From assembly GCA_034440635.1 (NCBI GenBank), contig JAOTON010000385.1, positions 4,476,260 through 4,540,259 of the forward strand: 64,000 nucleotides of DNA, in the 5' to 3' direction. Every line of letters starts with the position of its first letter. Position 1 is the stretch's first letter. Under the pieces are notes generated by a model. The model searched no databases. It saw nothing but the letters and a program-made list of their open reading frames with translations, and had not been told where the DNA came from. This DNA comes from Lepas anatifera. Its lineage: Eukaryota; Arthropoda; Thecostraca; Lepadidae. A program made the position numbers and the translations under genes. Below are positions 22,805-34,111 of this stretch, in pieces.

Positions 22805-22951
22805 CACTGGCGGCGGAACTGGGGGGCACCAGGGCACGGTGCTCTCCTTAAATCTGAAATTTCAACACGAACCCTATGGCGTTGACAGGAAAGAAATGGG
22901 TCGAAAAGCCCATGGTGCCCCCCCTGAAATTCGAACGTTCCACCGTCACTG
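22805..22951 (+). mobile_element. hAT-like MITE, family C, copy 2
   Basis: The element is 147 bp, from CACTGGCGGCGGAACTGGGG to GTTCCACCGTCACTG. The target duplication ACGCTTGT/ACGCTGGT (22797-22804 and 22952-22959) matches at 7 of 8 positions. Confidence 0.85.
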
Positions 22952-23136
22952 ACGCTGGTCATCAGCCTGGCAGGTTGAAGCATGCTTCTTTAGTCTTCAA
23001 TTGACTCAAATACTTTTCGCAGGACCACGTGGCTCGGTCAACATTTTGCGTTATGATCAATTCAGGGTGGGGACGGGGCAAGTAAGTCGTTCTTCGCGGG
23101 GCAGGTTTAAACATTGATGCAATCCACCACGGTGCC

Positions 23137-23422
23137 CAGGGGCGTAGCCAGGATTTCTCTCAGGGGGGGGGGCGGCGCTGCGAAAAGGGCCCTTGCGACA
23201 GCGCCAAAGGGGCCCTGATGGGTAAAAAGGGCCTGCTTGTTACAGAATGAGTGCTGAAGAGGGCTTAAGAGGGCCCTGTCTGGTATAAAATGTCAAAATT
23301 GGCCACAGAGCAGAGTGGGGGTGACCGACCCGCGCTTCACGCAGTTCGTGTCCTCAGGGGCCCTTCGGGCCCTCAGGGAGCGGGGGGCTGTCCCTGCCGC
23401 GCCCTCCTTGGCTACACCCCTG
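23137..23422 (+). mobile_element. hAT-like MITE, family A, copy 2
   Basis: The element is 286 bp with ends CAGGGGCGTAGCCAGGATTT and TCCTTGGCTACACCCCTG. The target duplication ACGGTGCC/CCGGTGCC (23129-23136 and 23423-23430) matches at 7 of 8 positions. Confidence 0.88.
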
Positions 23423-23539
23423 CCGGTGCCTATGTTGGCTTACAGGCGAACGGCTTAGTACTTACTACTATTGCCGACACTTTCTTACCTACTTTCTTTA
23501 GAACTATTGCCAACATTTTTGGAAGTGAAAACAAGGACG

Positions 23540-24015
23540 AATCGTAAACAACAGAGGCTGAGAATACCTGAAGCTGATTCTGAATCTTCGACGGGAATGG
23601 ACGTGGTCCCTGGGTCATCAGCTAGGGATCAGAACGATATTGACTCTCCGACACAATAGCGGGCTTTTCCTAAACCAGGACCACGAAAGACGAGCAGAGT
23701 AAAACGGCGGCGACGCGCAGCTGTTCTAACAGATGGTGAAGAAAGCACGAGAGCAAGAGCAAAGCGATTAAATCAAGAAGAGAAGAAACGCAACGCTAGC
23801 AGGAGAAGAAGCGCAAGCCCAGGACGAACATAAATTTGGAGGAAGAAGAAGAAGAAACAATCGGCGCTGTTTGTACGGAAATATTCAGCCGGAGCAGCCC
23901 CAAGGAGAAATGGATAAGATGTATGACAGTGAGATGTGAGAACTGGGCGCACCAGGCGTGCAGTGGGGCAAACAGGTTTTATATATGCCACCGCTGTGAT
24001 TCTGACTCCGAGTAG
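23540..24015 (+). pseudogene. C-terminal remnant of a pogo/jerky-like DDE transposase with a PHD-like finger
   Basis: The plus frame from about 23540 reads a polar stretch, an in-frame TAG at 23657, then PKPGPRKTSRVKRRRRAAVL followed by TDGEEST and a lysine/arginine-rich helix. Proline-glycine-proline-arginine, basic run and AVLTD is a pattern I associate with the C-terminal tails of pogo/Tigger/jerky-type transposase ORFs. After an in-frame TAA the reading shifts to another frame (about 23840-24015), which encodes VCTEIF...KWIRC...C..WAHQAC...YICHRC, a cysteine/histidine spacing like the PHD-type finger ending many such proteins, then TAG at 24013. The DDE catalytic core is not seen upstream. 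Two stops and a frameshift make it a pseudogene. Superfamily assignment is inference. Confidence 0.55.
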
Positions 24016-24699
24016 GTAAGTTCGGAAAGTTATCCGATAAGCTGCATGGGAAATTGTGTTTCTGTGTATGCATTTTTCACGACGCAAGCTGCCCAGGGGA
24101 CTGTTGCAACTTACCCTGGCATACAGGGGTAGTTTGCATCAGCTGCAGAGCTTATTTTATAAGCTTATTATGGCAAAATGTATTTATCTTTTGGGAAAAG
24201 AACTGAATGTTCTTCGATAGGTAAATGAACAGCCTTTTGATTGGTGGTATCAAGTTTTCAATAGGCCTTGAGAATCAGCAGCTGACGTGCCCACCAGAAA
24301 AATGAGCTCGAAAATTTCCCAGAAAGAACGAGTGCAACCAAGGTAGCGGCAACATATCGATAAAAACACGTTGCTTTATAAAGAAAATCTGCTAATTGGA
24401 GCTCAACATCTGGAAAGGGGAAGATAAGGTCTGTAAGCTGCGAGATTGAGGGAGGTGAAGACTTTCCTCCCTGGCGCCTGGTTCCTACATTCTGGATGAA
24501 GTAGGCTGGAATTTCGCCAACAATTGATATATTGTAGTCATTTGATATCAAAGAATATTTTGTTGTATGTACACTTATTTCGAGACATATTTCAACACAA
24601 ATCGAATGCATTGGTTTTCAAATGGTTGGCCATAGCCAAATTTGGAGCCACTGAGTCATTCTGCAGGTCATGAAAGTCTGCGACTTCAAACCATGATTG
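24016..24699. other. Unassigned spacer
   Basis: A minus-strand ORF at 24258-24611 (117 residues) is not recognised and sits in AT-rich DNA. No repeat was noted. Confidence 0.35.
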
Positions 24700-24703
24700 T
24701 TAA

Positions 24704-25144
24704 AGGGAATGTGGCACCTTCACAACGTGAGTTTAACTGAGATAGCCAAGTTGTAAAGCAAGTCAGAAAACCCGGTACTTTATATATCATTTGTCTTGGA
24801 ACTCGAGATTTCCGTAGAAAAAAGCTAAAACCTACCTGCAATGTACCCCTCATGTACCCTTAGCAGCAGGCCACAGTTGTCATGGCTATTGGTGTGACGA
24901 CATATGCTGACGTCACGGTGAGCATCAGCCAATCGGAGCCCATGAAGCCTTTCGAGTATGGTAGTGGTTGCCAGATCATCACATCATCCACAGGCAGATA
25001 TTTCTTTCTTTCCTGGAGGAGCATTTTAAAAATCAAAATATTGTACATTTTTCAGAGAAATCATGAGTGGTTTCATTATTTTCAGCCAAAAGTATGCCTA
25101 ATTATACTAATTTCCAGGATTCGACCAAGGTACCACATTCCCTC
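24704..25144 (+). mobile_element. piggyBac-like MITE, family pB-A, copy 3
   Basis: TTAA is present on the left (24700-24703). The right end GGTACCACATTCCCT is followed by CTAG instead of TTAA, so one side has mutated. TGACGTCA is conserved at 24908-24915. Confidence 0.87.
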
Positions 25145-26277
25145 TAGGCTAAGACAGCTTGGATACAGCCCTCATTGGTTTTAGACCAACCAATTCATGG
25201 CGCCCTACATTCAACTAACTTTCCGAATCGTGAATAGTTTTCAATGATCGAGGCATTAACGAGAACAAAGAATGCTTAAGCTTGATGACGTGAAGCTCAG
25301 AACGGATTCTCTGTAAAGCCGACGCGTGCCTGCTAAATTTCGCGATGCATTGAAACAATCATGGAAAATATCTGGTGGGCGTCAAAATGGCAGGATTATA
25401 AGGGTAAAATGGCAAGATTATAAGCTTTTTCATAGCAGCAGTAACTACCACTTTATTTTGTGCTCCAGTTATAACAAGAGGCCAGAAAAACCGGTCCTGC
25501 CAACTTAGTTGGGAAAATCTCGGGGAACCAGATTGAATACCTCCAAAACTGGCACGGGTACCCATTGAGGTGCAAATAATCCCTTCAACATGGCAATGTA
25601 TCACAAGCTTGTGCCCAATTTACTCATTATGTGTGCTGGAGAGTAATTTCCCTTCTTGTATGACACCAAAAAACCGTTTTCGTTTGGTGAAACTTCCTTA
25701 TCTCTGGGTAAAAATTGGCCTCCGTTGGGGAAAATAAATAATTTGTCCTACCTCTGGTTATAACTATCCTTATTTCAATGGAAACTGAACACCAAAAGAC
25801 AACATCCCTTCACGGATACTTATTGATCGAGTATTCGCCTATCCCTGCAGCCGTACCTCTTCAAGATAATTCCAATTAGCCAAAAACAACGAAAAGGCTC
25901 AACCACCTGCATGAACAAACAAATTTGAACATGCCAAACAAGTTGCCCAGTATGTCATAGATCGACACTCGAGCGTACGGGAGGGGAGATCACATCTTAA
26001 ACCCACCCAAGGGCAGCGCCACCGTTGGAGCGACGCCCCCCCGTGGTCATTAATACATGGGGCCTGACACCCATGAAATCTTAGGCCTCTCAATACTGGA
26101 AGCTTGATAGCCTTAGGAGTCCCGCAAACAATAAATGCGCTACCAACAGGTTCATACACAAAACTATATACTTGATGCTGGTACTCATTTGGCAGGCTTG
26201 GGAGACACCCTAGTGGGTGAAAGAAGTTCATGACCCAGTCAAGGAGACCCCATCCGGCGACGCAGGTGAAAAAAGGG
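25145..26277. other. Unassigned DNA
   Basis: The minus-strand ORF 25899-26399 (166 residues) is open partly because it crosses the minisatellite at 26278-26412, and the rest matches no family I know. Phrases around 25640-25720 (GGGTAAAAATTGG) recur at 16570 and hint at another old repeat. Confidence 0.35.
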
Positions 26278-26412
26278 GGCCCACTAACGGAGGAGGGGCC
26301 AACTAATGGAGGAAGGGGCCCCACTAACGGAGGAGGGGCTCCACTAACGGAGGAGGGCCCCACTAACGGAGGAAGGGCCCCCACGAACGGAGGAAGCACC
26401 CCACGAACGGAG
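26278..26412. repeat. Minisatellite with unit near 19 bp, about 7 copies
   Basis: The unit CCCACTAACGGAGGAGGGG recurs with small length changes, drifting to CCCACGAACGGAGGA at the right. It makes both strands open and yields a proline/glycine-rich translation. Confidence 0.85.
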
Positions 26413-27196
26413 GTCTCCCCATCGTCTTCGATAGGTAACCTATTTTTATACCAGGCCCTTAAAATGCATTGGTAGAGGTTAGAAAACCCCGATCTTTACA
26501 ACAGTTGACAAAATCTCGTGGAACCAGAAAATTGCATATTTTCCAAACGGACACTTTTACCCATTGAGGTGCAAACAATGTGTCCAATTTAGTATAACCC
26601 CACGCGACGCCAAAAGGTCTCAGAGTGCTATGAGGCTGTCACTTTTTATTGAAATGACAGCAGTTTATTGGCATGTTTACCCTACCTACAATCCCACCAA
26701 AGTTTATTCAAGTTTTCATGACTTTTCACAACAGCCGATCAACCAAAAGGCTATACGGATAACCAAGGATAACTCGGTCACCCTCAGGGCAATACAACGG
26801 TAAGGCGAAGCACGCCTGGCTGACGCAGCCGGTATTCTTCTGTAACAGATCCCTTTGCGAATGTGTCCGACTGTGTGGTTGTCTCTTTCTGAAACACAGT
26901 CTGGAATGGAGAATCGCGCCGGTCCCCGTACCTGTTGGCGACGGTCTGACGCGGCTGCGTTGGGCGCCGCGCTTTAGAGCAGGTTCGCCCCAGTGAGCCC
27001 CATCGCAGCTACAGACTCCGGAGGCGCTCATCTCGAATTGTGCCGAGTCATCGTCGCCACTGGGCTCCCTGCCGAAGTCTTTTTGCGAGAGAAGCGTTCC
27101 TAGCTGGGCTTTGATAAAACACCAACTACTGCGGTTTTGTATTAGCCTTGTCGTCTCACACTCTTTTGATGAGGCTGGTGATAAAGTTTTACTGTA
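26413..27196. other. Unassigned spacer
   Basis: No recognised gene. The ORF at 26726-27031 (-) resembles nothing known to me. Confidence 0.35.
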
Positions 27197-27200
27197 TTAA

Positions 27201-27670
27201 CACGTCCGTTGACGGGCGGGCGGGTTTTTCGCACATAACCTGAGAATGATGGTACGCAGCACCGCTGTACTTGGTACAACTTTCTTTTTGATGGTTTTCG
27301 CGACTTGTGTCCAAATTTTAGGTCCAGGTAATTTCAGGTCACGTCACCAGGGCAGGTCGACTGACCTCAACTCCAAAAAAGCTCCAAAAAAGTCTTCAAA
27401 AACTCCGAAAAGCTAGCATAAGCAAGAACAGGGTTGATCTATCGACATTTCGTGATTTTAGATATCGATAATCTAAAGGTCAGGAAATTGTATGGGTACA
27501 ATGATTGAGGATCAATAATCTGGTCAGGAATGGAGATACAGCGTTTATTTTGACGCTGTTGGTTTTTTAATCCATGCAGTTCTAATGATATGCGTTTTGA
27601 TCCAATTTCATCTTGACCTGACCCCAGGTCGGGTCAAAAAGCAAAAGCAAAGAGCAGGTCGGGACGCAGC

Positions 27671-27727
<57 letters not shown>

Positions 27728-28085
27728 CCGTCAAATGCCTTTGTCGAATGAATGATACAAATATATATATAATCATTCGACACGGCTTGCTGAAAGGATT
27801 CCAAACGTAAACAAAGTTTTGGTATAGCTCGTCTACCTCAGATGTTATGACTGAAAACCCTCTATTTCATTATATCCTATTATATCCTTATGATGACATG
27901 CTTGGGTCTATGGTGACCTTGGATTTGACCTGACGAATTTATCAAACACTCCTTAGAGCTTATGTCATGCTACCTGACACTCTTATCCTTTTGCGCTAAC
28001 TAGCTGGGTTTTCAAATCTAAGGGGGCGGGTAACCCACCTTTTTCCAAGGCGAGGGCAAGTCAGACCTCTGTCAATGCTCGTTGG
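27201..28085 (+). mobile_element. Family TTAA-B element, copy 3, with an inner (AT)n tract
   Basis: TTAA (27197-27200) precedes CACGTCCGTTGACGGGCGG. The family word order follows, and the right end decays at GTCAATGCTCGTTGG. The palindromic block is at about 27614-27635. A (TA)n tract at 27676-27725 expands the middle. Confidence 0.82.
27676..27725. repeat. (TA)n microsatellite
   Basis: About 25 uninterrupted TA units lie inside a TTAA-B element. Confidence 0.95.
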
Positions 28086-28160
28086 CCTCACGGGGATTTA
28101 AACCCGGGATACTTGGGTTACAGTGCAAAAACGTTAAGCGCTGTGCCAAACACCACCCTG
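28084..28160 (-). repeat. tRNA-like sequence, probable SINE head
   Basis: On the minus strand a TGGCACAGCGCTTAACG stretch resembles a polymerase III A box, and about 45 bp later CCCGGGTTTAAATCCCC resembles a B box. The acceptor stem does not pair, so this is more likely a tRNA-derived SINE fragment or tRNA relic than a working tRNA gene. Confidence 0.35.
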
Positions 28161-28452
28161 CAGATTCCATATTATTTAATTGATTTAAAACCTACTGAAA
28201 TCCAAGCGCTTCACGTGTCATGCACAGATGACGTACTATTTTACTTTATCTTATTGGGGTCACTCCCAATGGGCACACTTTGCCTAATCGCTGGGATTAT
28301 TGGCCTCGTGAGTTCACGCCAGACCACAGGTAAAACTTAAATTCTGGTCGGATCACTTGGCCTTCACCACAGTACTACACGGGTGTCGCAGGATGGATAC
28401 GACTTCAATTATGCTACATCAAAAAATAAGAGGGGACAATTAACCTTTTGCC
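28161..28452. other. Unassigned spacer
   Basis: A plus ORF at 28113-28340 overlaps the tRNA-like piece and contains a hydrophobic stretch. It is not recognised and probably chance. Confidence 0.3.
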
Positions 28453-28645
28453 TAACCTCAGCACGCGGAAAGGACGCACCGTAGCGATCTAACGGGGGAG
28501 GAGAGGGGTTCGCCCTTCGGCTAACCTCAGCACGTGGAGGACGCGCACCGGCGAAGTGGCTGGGGAAGGAGAGGGGTTCACCCTTTGGCTAACCTCAGCA
28601 CGTGGAGAGGACGCGCCGTGGCTATCTGGCGGGGGAGGAGAAAGG
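28453..28645. repeat. Tandem repeat of about 65-70 bp, nearly 3 copies
   Basis: Each copy starts AACCTCAGCACGTGGA, runs through GGACGCGC and ends GGGGGAGGAGAGGGGTTC with a linker CCCTTNGGCT. Confidence 0.85.
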
Positions 28646-31590
28646 CAGAACAGTACCACGAGAGCAGCGGAATCCCGATGCTGACCAACAGGAGAGAGCG
28701 GGCACGCGGGTGCTGATGTCAGCGTCTCTCCATTTTGGGCGTCACGACCTTTGCAAGCAAAGCAGGCCGTGCCCTCTGCACGATATCCCGCCAACCGTTA
28801 TGTTTGCCTAAGCAATGAGCTGATACGACAGCGCGTCAAAGTTTGATGGCCCGATTTTGTCGATTACACCGATGGCTCCGTTTCAGCGTTCATACATTTC
28901 GGGAATTGAAAAATCTGCTGTCCACGTACGGAGCTATAAATGTAAGCGTAGTCAACGATGCATTTTCATTAGATATTGCTGGGACATTCCATGACAAACC
29001 CACCAGTCGATAACGCGCTCATGTCGCGGATTGTCATCTTCTTTTCGTTACTATGCTATCGATGATGTTGATTACGACCTTAATGTTAATTTGGCGCAAT
29101 ACAGAACGGCCTCGAAATTATAGCCTCAGACATTTTCAATATCTTGGTCTACATATACATTTTGAAAGACGGTTTTCACGTAGATATTTGTTGCAAATGT
29201 AACATCGCGTTGATAATAATGGATAAAAAAGAGCCATACTTTCTGACAAACCCATGTTTTTATTTAGTTTTGGCTTGAGCATGGGAAACTTTCCCCAAAT
29301 TTTGAAGGTTTACATGTTACTAGCTTTGCTATTATATTTTGTATATGCTTTGAGTCATATTATTTGTCATTAACATTGCTACAGGATTAAAAAATAACAA
29401 GAACGGAGTCTTCAAAAGAAATGTAACCCCCCAGCCCCGAGCTCACCCGTCCCCACTCTTGACACGTGAGCCACCGCGGTCCGTCGCCGGCGTCACTGTC
29501 AGTTCCCTGCAATGGGAACGGTGAAATTAAATATCGATCATAGGCCAAGGATCCAGGAGGTGTCGTCAGGGATATACACATTCTTCTAATGATGCGTTAC
29601 AGTTGTAGAGATGGTGAAGCTGAATTCATCATTTTCGATAGAACATGCCCCTAAAACTCATCCAGTCTGAAATTGCACCAAAGTGCCACATTTCCTTTCA
29701 TCAGAGCACCTGCACCTGAAAAATAATCCCATAAATCAACCGTGTGCCGTAAGAATTGTTAGCAATACATATCGATATATTTGGTGAGCATGCTCTGATA
29801 TTTTGCAAAAACACTTGTTTGGCTTTTATTGATTCACAGGGTTAAATGATTTATTTATGAGGCACATAATAAGGAAAAATGCAGCAATGAAACAGAACGC
29901 AGTTCTGTGTGTGGTATGAGGGTCTGTGTTTCAAGTAATCATGCGTTTGCTTCTACCAGCTACCCTTGTTTAGATCATGACTCCTCGTAGAAAATATACA
30001 TACAAATTTATTTGAAACAACTTTCGGAGCATATACGGTGGAATAATATTTGTGAAATAGCCGGAAGGGGGGACATCGCAGTCTGTCTCGTTCGATTAGG
30101 TAAGCTCTCTGGCGCTGAACTTAAAATGACCAGGAATTTCATTATCATAATAATTATAGTTTGTAGATGCTGCAGCTACTTTGGCCATTGGCACCCATAC
30201 CACTTGATTGTTTCCTAGGTATATGCTCAGTGCCTAGCCAAATGAAACTTTGGAATTACCTACAGAGCTGGGGTATAAGTTTCTATCTCTGAATGAGGAG
30301 TACCTCTTATTTTTCATATTAGGCAGTGCAGCATAGTTTCATGCATTTAAGGGGTGTATTTTACAAGCTTTCGGATTTGGGTGCCCCCCCATGGTTTTCG
30401 AAAATCCACGTTATTGTGGTGGATCGATTAGGAGTGCCCTAATTAGACAAAAAACCCGTTGCGTGTAACTTTTGGGTTTCACAATAGAATTTTAAATGTC
30501 GAGGCATGACGTATGAAAGGTGAATGCGTTAAAACGTCGGAAATGTTTTGAGTACCATATTAGGTTTAGTGCCTTTTCACCATCCAACATGGAACAAAGC
30601 AGCACGTGTTTCCCTCTTCTGGTATATTATCTCGTTTTACTTCGGCAGCGCTCTTATTACTTCACACTCGCTATAGCTCGTTCAATGGTTAAGGTTTAGT
30701 TTTATGTACATACATACGTCTCTCTCTTCGCCTACTGTTGGTTATCATCGGCCCGGGCCCCATTCCTTTTCGCTCAGCAGAAACCCATCTCGCGACTCTC
30801 CTGACTTCGGCGAACTCGGCCGCCGGCTAGCCTGTGCTGACTCTGACGCTGTCTCGCCTGTACCAAAGAGTATCGGATGGTGACGTAGATAATCAAGCCA
30901 ACGTAGGGCAAAATATGGCTAGTAATGCTTACAAAAGATCATTTTAAAATGCGTCTTGGTTAATGGATTAAGCTCTATCATTCTCATGGATAAATTTCCC
31001 TTGAATGTCTCGCTATACAAGTGAACGCGCCTCCACCAATCAGCAGCCGCCATCCGCTAGATGCCGATTGCCCGCGGGGCACAGGGGTTAGAAAGGTCAC
31101 GCCGCTGGCGCCGCTGGCGCCGAGACTAAGCTTCGGTGGGGAGGGGTCGCGCGGCAGATTATAAAACGCACACGTGTGGTGTTGAGAATGGGTCGTTCTG
31201 CCTGCTGTTGGACTCTTAGTTGGATTGAGAGAGGACAGATGTAGGAGGCATTCTGTGCACATGGGTGGATGTATGGGTTAGGTGTTTGTGCGGTGTGCGG
31301 TGTCGATATCACTGGAAAACATGAGCACGAGTTCATTAAATGAGTTCGGCATGTGAAGGCATGTGAATAAGCTCGGCGGGTAAAATTGCAAGTACCGATT
31401 TAGAATCCTTAGTATCTTTCGGCATCCAGGTAAATAATGCAGCTTTTCATTTTTTTCTTTGATAAACACTTATTGGCAATACAACACACACGGTACATGT
31501 AACCTACACGACTAACTGACTTTTCATGTGTGCAACACAAGAAGTTTAGCTGATAAAATTGTTATTTGAGGCGCAGGACATCCTGGATAA
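28646..31590. other. Long unassigned region
   Basis: No exon is recognised. At 29665-29700 the words CACCAAAGTGCCACATTTCC resemble the right end of pB-A. At 31038-31047 ACCAATCAGC (CCAAT box) precedes a GC-rich patch with duplicated GCCGCTGGC words (31100-31120), a weak promoter-like region without an assigned gene. Confidence 0.35.
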
Positions 31591-31958
31591 GTACCTGTCA
31601 TTTGTCTTGAAACTCAAAATTCCCGTAAAGAAACGCCAAAAACCTGCCTGAAATGTACCCTACATGCACCCCAGCCAGGCGGCCACAGTTGTCAGCTGTT
31701 GGTGTGAAGACAGCGCTGACGTCGCGGTGAGTAATCAGCCAATTGAAGCCCTTGAAGCCTATTGAATATGGCAGTAGTTGCCAGGTCATGACGTCATCCC
31801 CGGGCAGAGGTTTACTTTCACCCTAGAGGAGCATTTTAAAAATAGAAAATTAATTCATTGTACATTTTTCAAAGAAATCATGGACATTTTCAAGATTTTC
31901 GGCTAAAAACACCCCATTACACTAAATTCCAAGGTTCGACCAAGGTGCCACATTCCCT
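31591..31958 (+). mobile_element. piggyBac-like MITE, family pB-A, copy 4, left-truncated
   Basis: It starts within the family at TGTCATTTGTCTTGAAACTC and keeps the right end CAAGGTGCCACATTCCCT plus TTAA (31959-31962). The CRE has changed to TGACGTCG (31719-31726). Confidence 0.83.
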
Positions 31959-31962
31959 TTAA

Positions 31963-32599
31963 AGCTGCATTGTGAAATCTTGTTAGTACGGTACATGTCA
32001 GGAGGAAGCGATAGCTGAAAGGTCTCGAATAGTGATGGGTTGTTGCATGGACCTTAACCTATCACCGCCTAGGGGTCCGATCTGACTCCCCCTCGGTTTC
32101 TCGCAAATGATTCTGAGCCGATTCAGATAAGGCCCGCGTCGCTTTGCAGGCCTCTAAGAATATCAATTCTAAAACTAATGATAAAAATTGACATCAGGTA
32201 GGTCAGGTTTACGAGTTGTGACGGCATTGCAAGGCTCGTTTAAGGCATTTCCGTTTTTTTCTAAAAATAAGGCTGACAAAACCAGGGTGTAACTCGGCTT
32301 CTACAACATTTAGATAAAATGTCTAAACATCGTTCAAAAGCTCTTGAAAAATCTGCATGTTGTCATCCATTTTGAGGTCAGATCGATTCCAAGGTCGCCA
32401 GAGTTCACCAAAGGTCACGGTTCGTCAAGTTGTTTGTGCCTATAACTTTTGAACCAAACAAGATACAATCCTAAATTTGGTATCATAGTAATGAGCATGA
32501 CCCAATGATTTAAATAGTAAGTAACATGACCTTTGAAGGTTATCATTGAACATTGACCTAAGGTCAAAGTAATAATGTGACCTTACAAGCTCATGCCGC
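31963..32599. other. Unassigned spacer
   Basis: Several AGGTCA words occur near 32370-32590, possibly from a decayed relative of family E. No gene is seen. Confidence 0.35.
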
Positions 32600-34111
32600 C
32601 AGAGTTGTGCGACTCGCGAGTCGGGGTCAGAGTTTAACTCAAATTCCGACTCATTCGACTCTGAGTTGAGTTCAGTTGAGTCGAAAAAATTAGACAAGTG
32701 AGTTGAGTTCAGTTGAGTCGGTTCACACGATGTCAATGAGTTGAGTTGAGTTGAGTTGTGAAGACAGCGAGTCAAATGAGATGGCTCAAAAGGTAAACAT
32801 AATGTTAAGCAAAAGTGTTTGAATTTGCCTAAATTTTGCAAACCTCCTTAAACGTCCTTTAAATACCTTTTCCCTCCACCGTTTCATTCGTTGGAGTCAA
32901 AGTTTCAACTTCTTTCAATTCTTAATCCAATTCTACGGTTCAATTGCTTATTTTAAAGGCCCATCCGGTCTGAGGAAATCCCTAGGCACAAATAATACAT
33001 GTACTCGAAAAATTAAACAGGCTTCTATCACTGGCCCTGTCTTAAACATTTGAAGTGGTGGCATGGGTGGAAATCCGGGGGTTGGGGGGGTCAGGACCCT
33101 CCTGGAACATTGCCTCAGACCTTCCCTCTGTTACTTTAGGCCACCTTCTCTCCATATCCGGCTTCTCATCGCATAATCACGGCATTTCCCAATGGCTACC
33201 CTGCACATACAGAATTTGACCTATATGGCCTCGTTTTACCTTGAATATATTGACCTAGGTCTATGAAAATCGGGTTTAAGGTAGAATACCCTAGGCTCCA
33301 CAAACACCTAAACGTTCATTTTCCTAGACCTCTTGGGTTTTGCACTGTCAATGTCACTGATGCCAAGAAGGCTTGCACAAAGACGATGCACAGACATACT
33401 GGATCTCAAAATTCTGATCTGATACGGCACTTCTGCTGCCAGATTCGTGTTCAGCGCCACAAATTACCCTAGAAACGGAACATTTTAGATTGGATCCACG
33501 ACAAAAGTTAAATTTTGTTGACCAGTGTTATTTGCCTATGTTGGTGTAACCTTAGCCCTTTTAGCTTCCTTTTGATTCTACGTATGTGCTTAGTTTAAAA
33601 TGCAATGCTCCTTTTAGAAATCATTGCAATATGTTGTGGTAGCTTTTTTTGGGCAGTGACAGTCTGCAAGAATTAAAAAAGTTATCCATGGTTGCCGGCT
33701 AATTGTTAACCAATGTTTGCATGCCAAATGATTAATTTTGCTTCTATTAATCTTCAGTTTCCTGTAGGACTTTTTGAACAGCTTGTGTTTTACTGGTTTA
33801 TTTCTTTCTTGTTTTATTATTTATGTCCTTATCCTTTATTTATTTCATTTTGAAAACGAGTCAAGTTTGAGTTGAGTTGAGTCGTGAGTTGAGTCAGAGT
33901 TGAGTCGGATGAATGAGTCGAGTTGAGTGGAGTGTAGTCGGAGTTAGTGGACTCAAAGTCGGACTTAAGTCGGAGTAGTAGTGGACTTAAGTCGGAGTTG
34001 AGTGGACTCAATGAACTCTTGACCATGACTTGAGTCGGAGTTGAGTCAACCGCTCTCAGCACTTGAGTTGAGTTGAGTCGACTCAAGAAAATTCTGAAAC
34101 ACACAACTCTG
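32600..34111. mobile_element. hAT-D: 1.5-kb element with subterminal GAGTTGAGTC arrays
   Basis: The ends CAGAGTTGTGCG and (inverted) CACACAACTCTG form short inverted repeats of the CAGNG type usual for hAT elements. The flanking 8-mers CATGCCGC (32592-32599) and CATGCTGC (34112-34119) match at 7 of 8 positions. Just inside each end lies an irregular array of GAGTTGAGTT/GAGTCGGAGTT words (about 32604-32775 and 33855-34090). The middle (33105-33535) matches family E in reverse. No transposase ORF is present. Confidence 0.82.
33105..33535 (-). repeat. Family E segment inside hAT-D, inverted relative to 35515-35945
   Basis: About 430 bp here match 35515-35945 in opposite orientation, for example GTTGACCAGTG against CACTGGTCAAC, CCTAGAAACG against CGTTTCTAGG, and GGCATTTCCCAATGGCTACC against its complement. 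Confidence 0.8.

Noticed and set aside
25899..26399. Minus ORF of 166 residues
   Set aside because: Its first third is the translated minisatellite at 26278-26412, and the rest matches nothing known to me.
27582..27776. ORF of alternating Tyr-Ile, and similar ORFs at 52756-53030
   Set aside because: They translate (TA)n microsatellites.
32440..34104. Minus-strand Asn/Ser/Thr-rich ORFs at 32440-32841 and 33829-34104
   Set aside because: They translate the GAGTTGAGTC subterminal arrays of hAT-D and have no domain.
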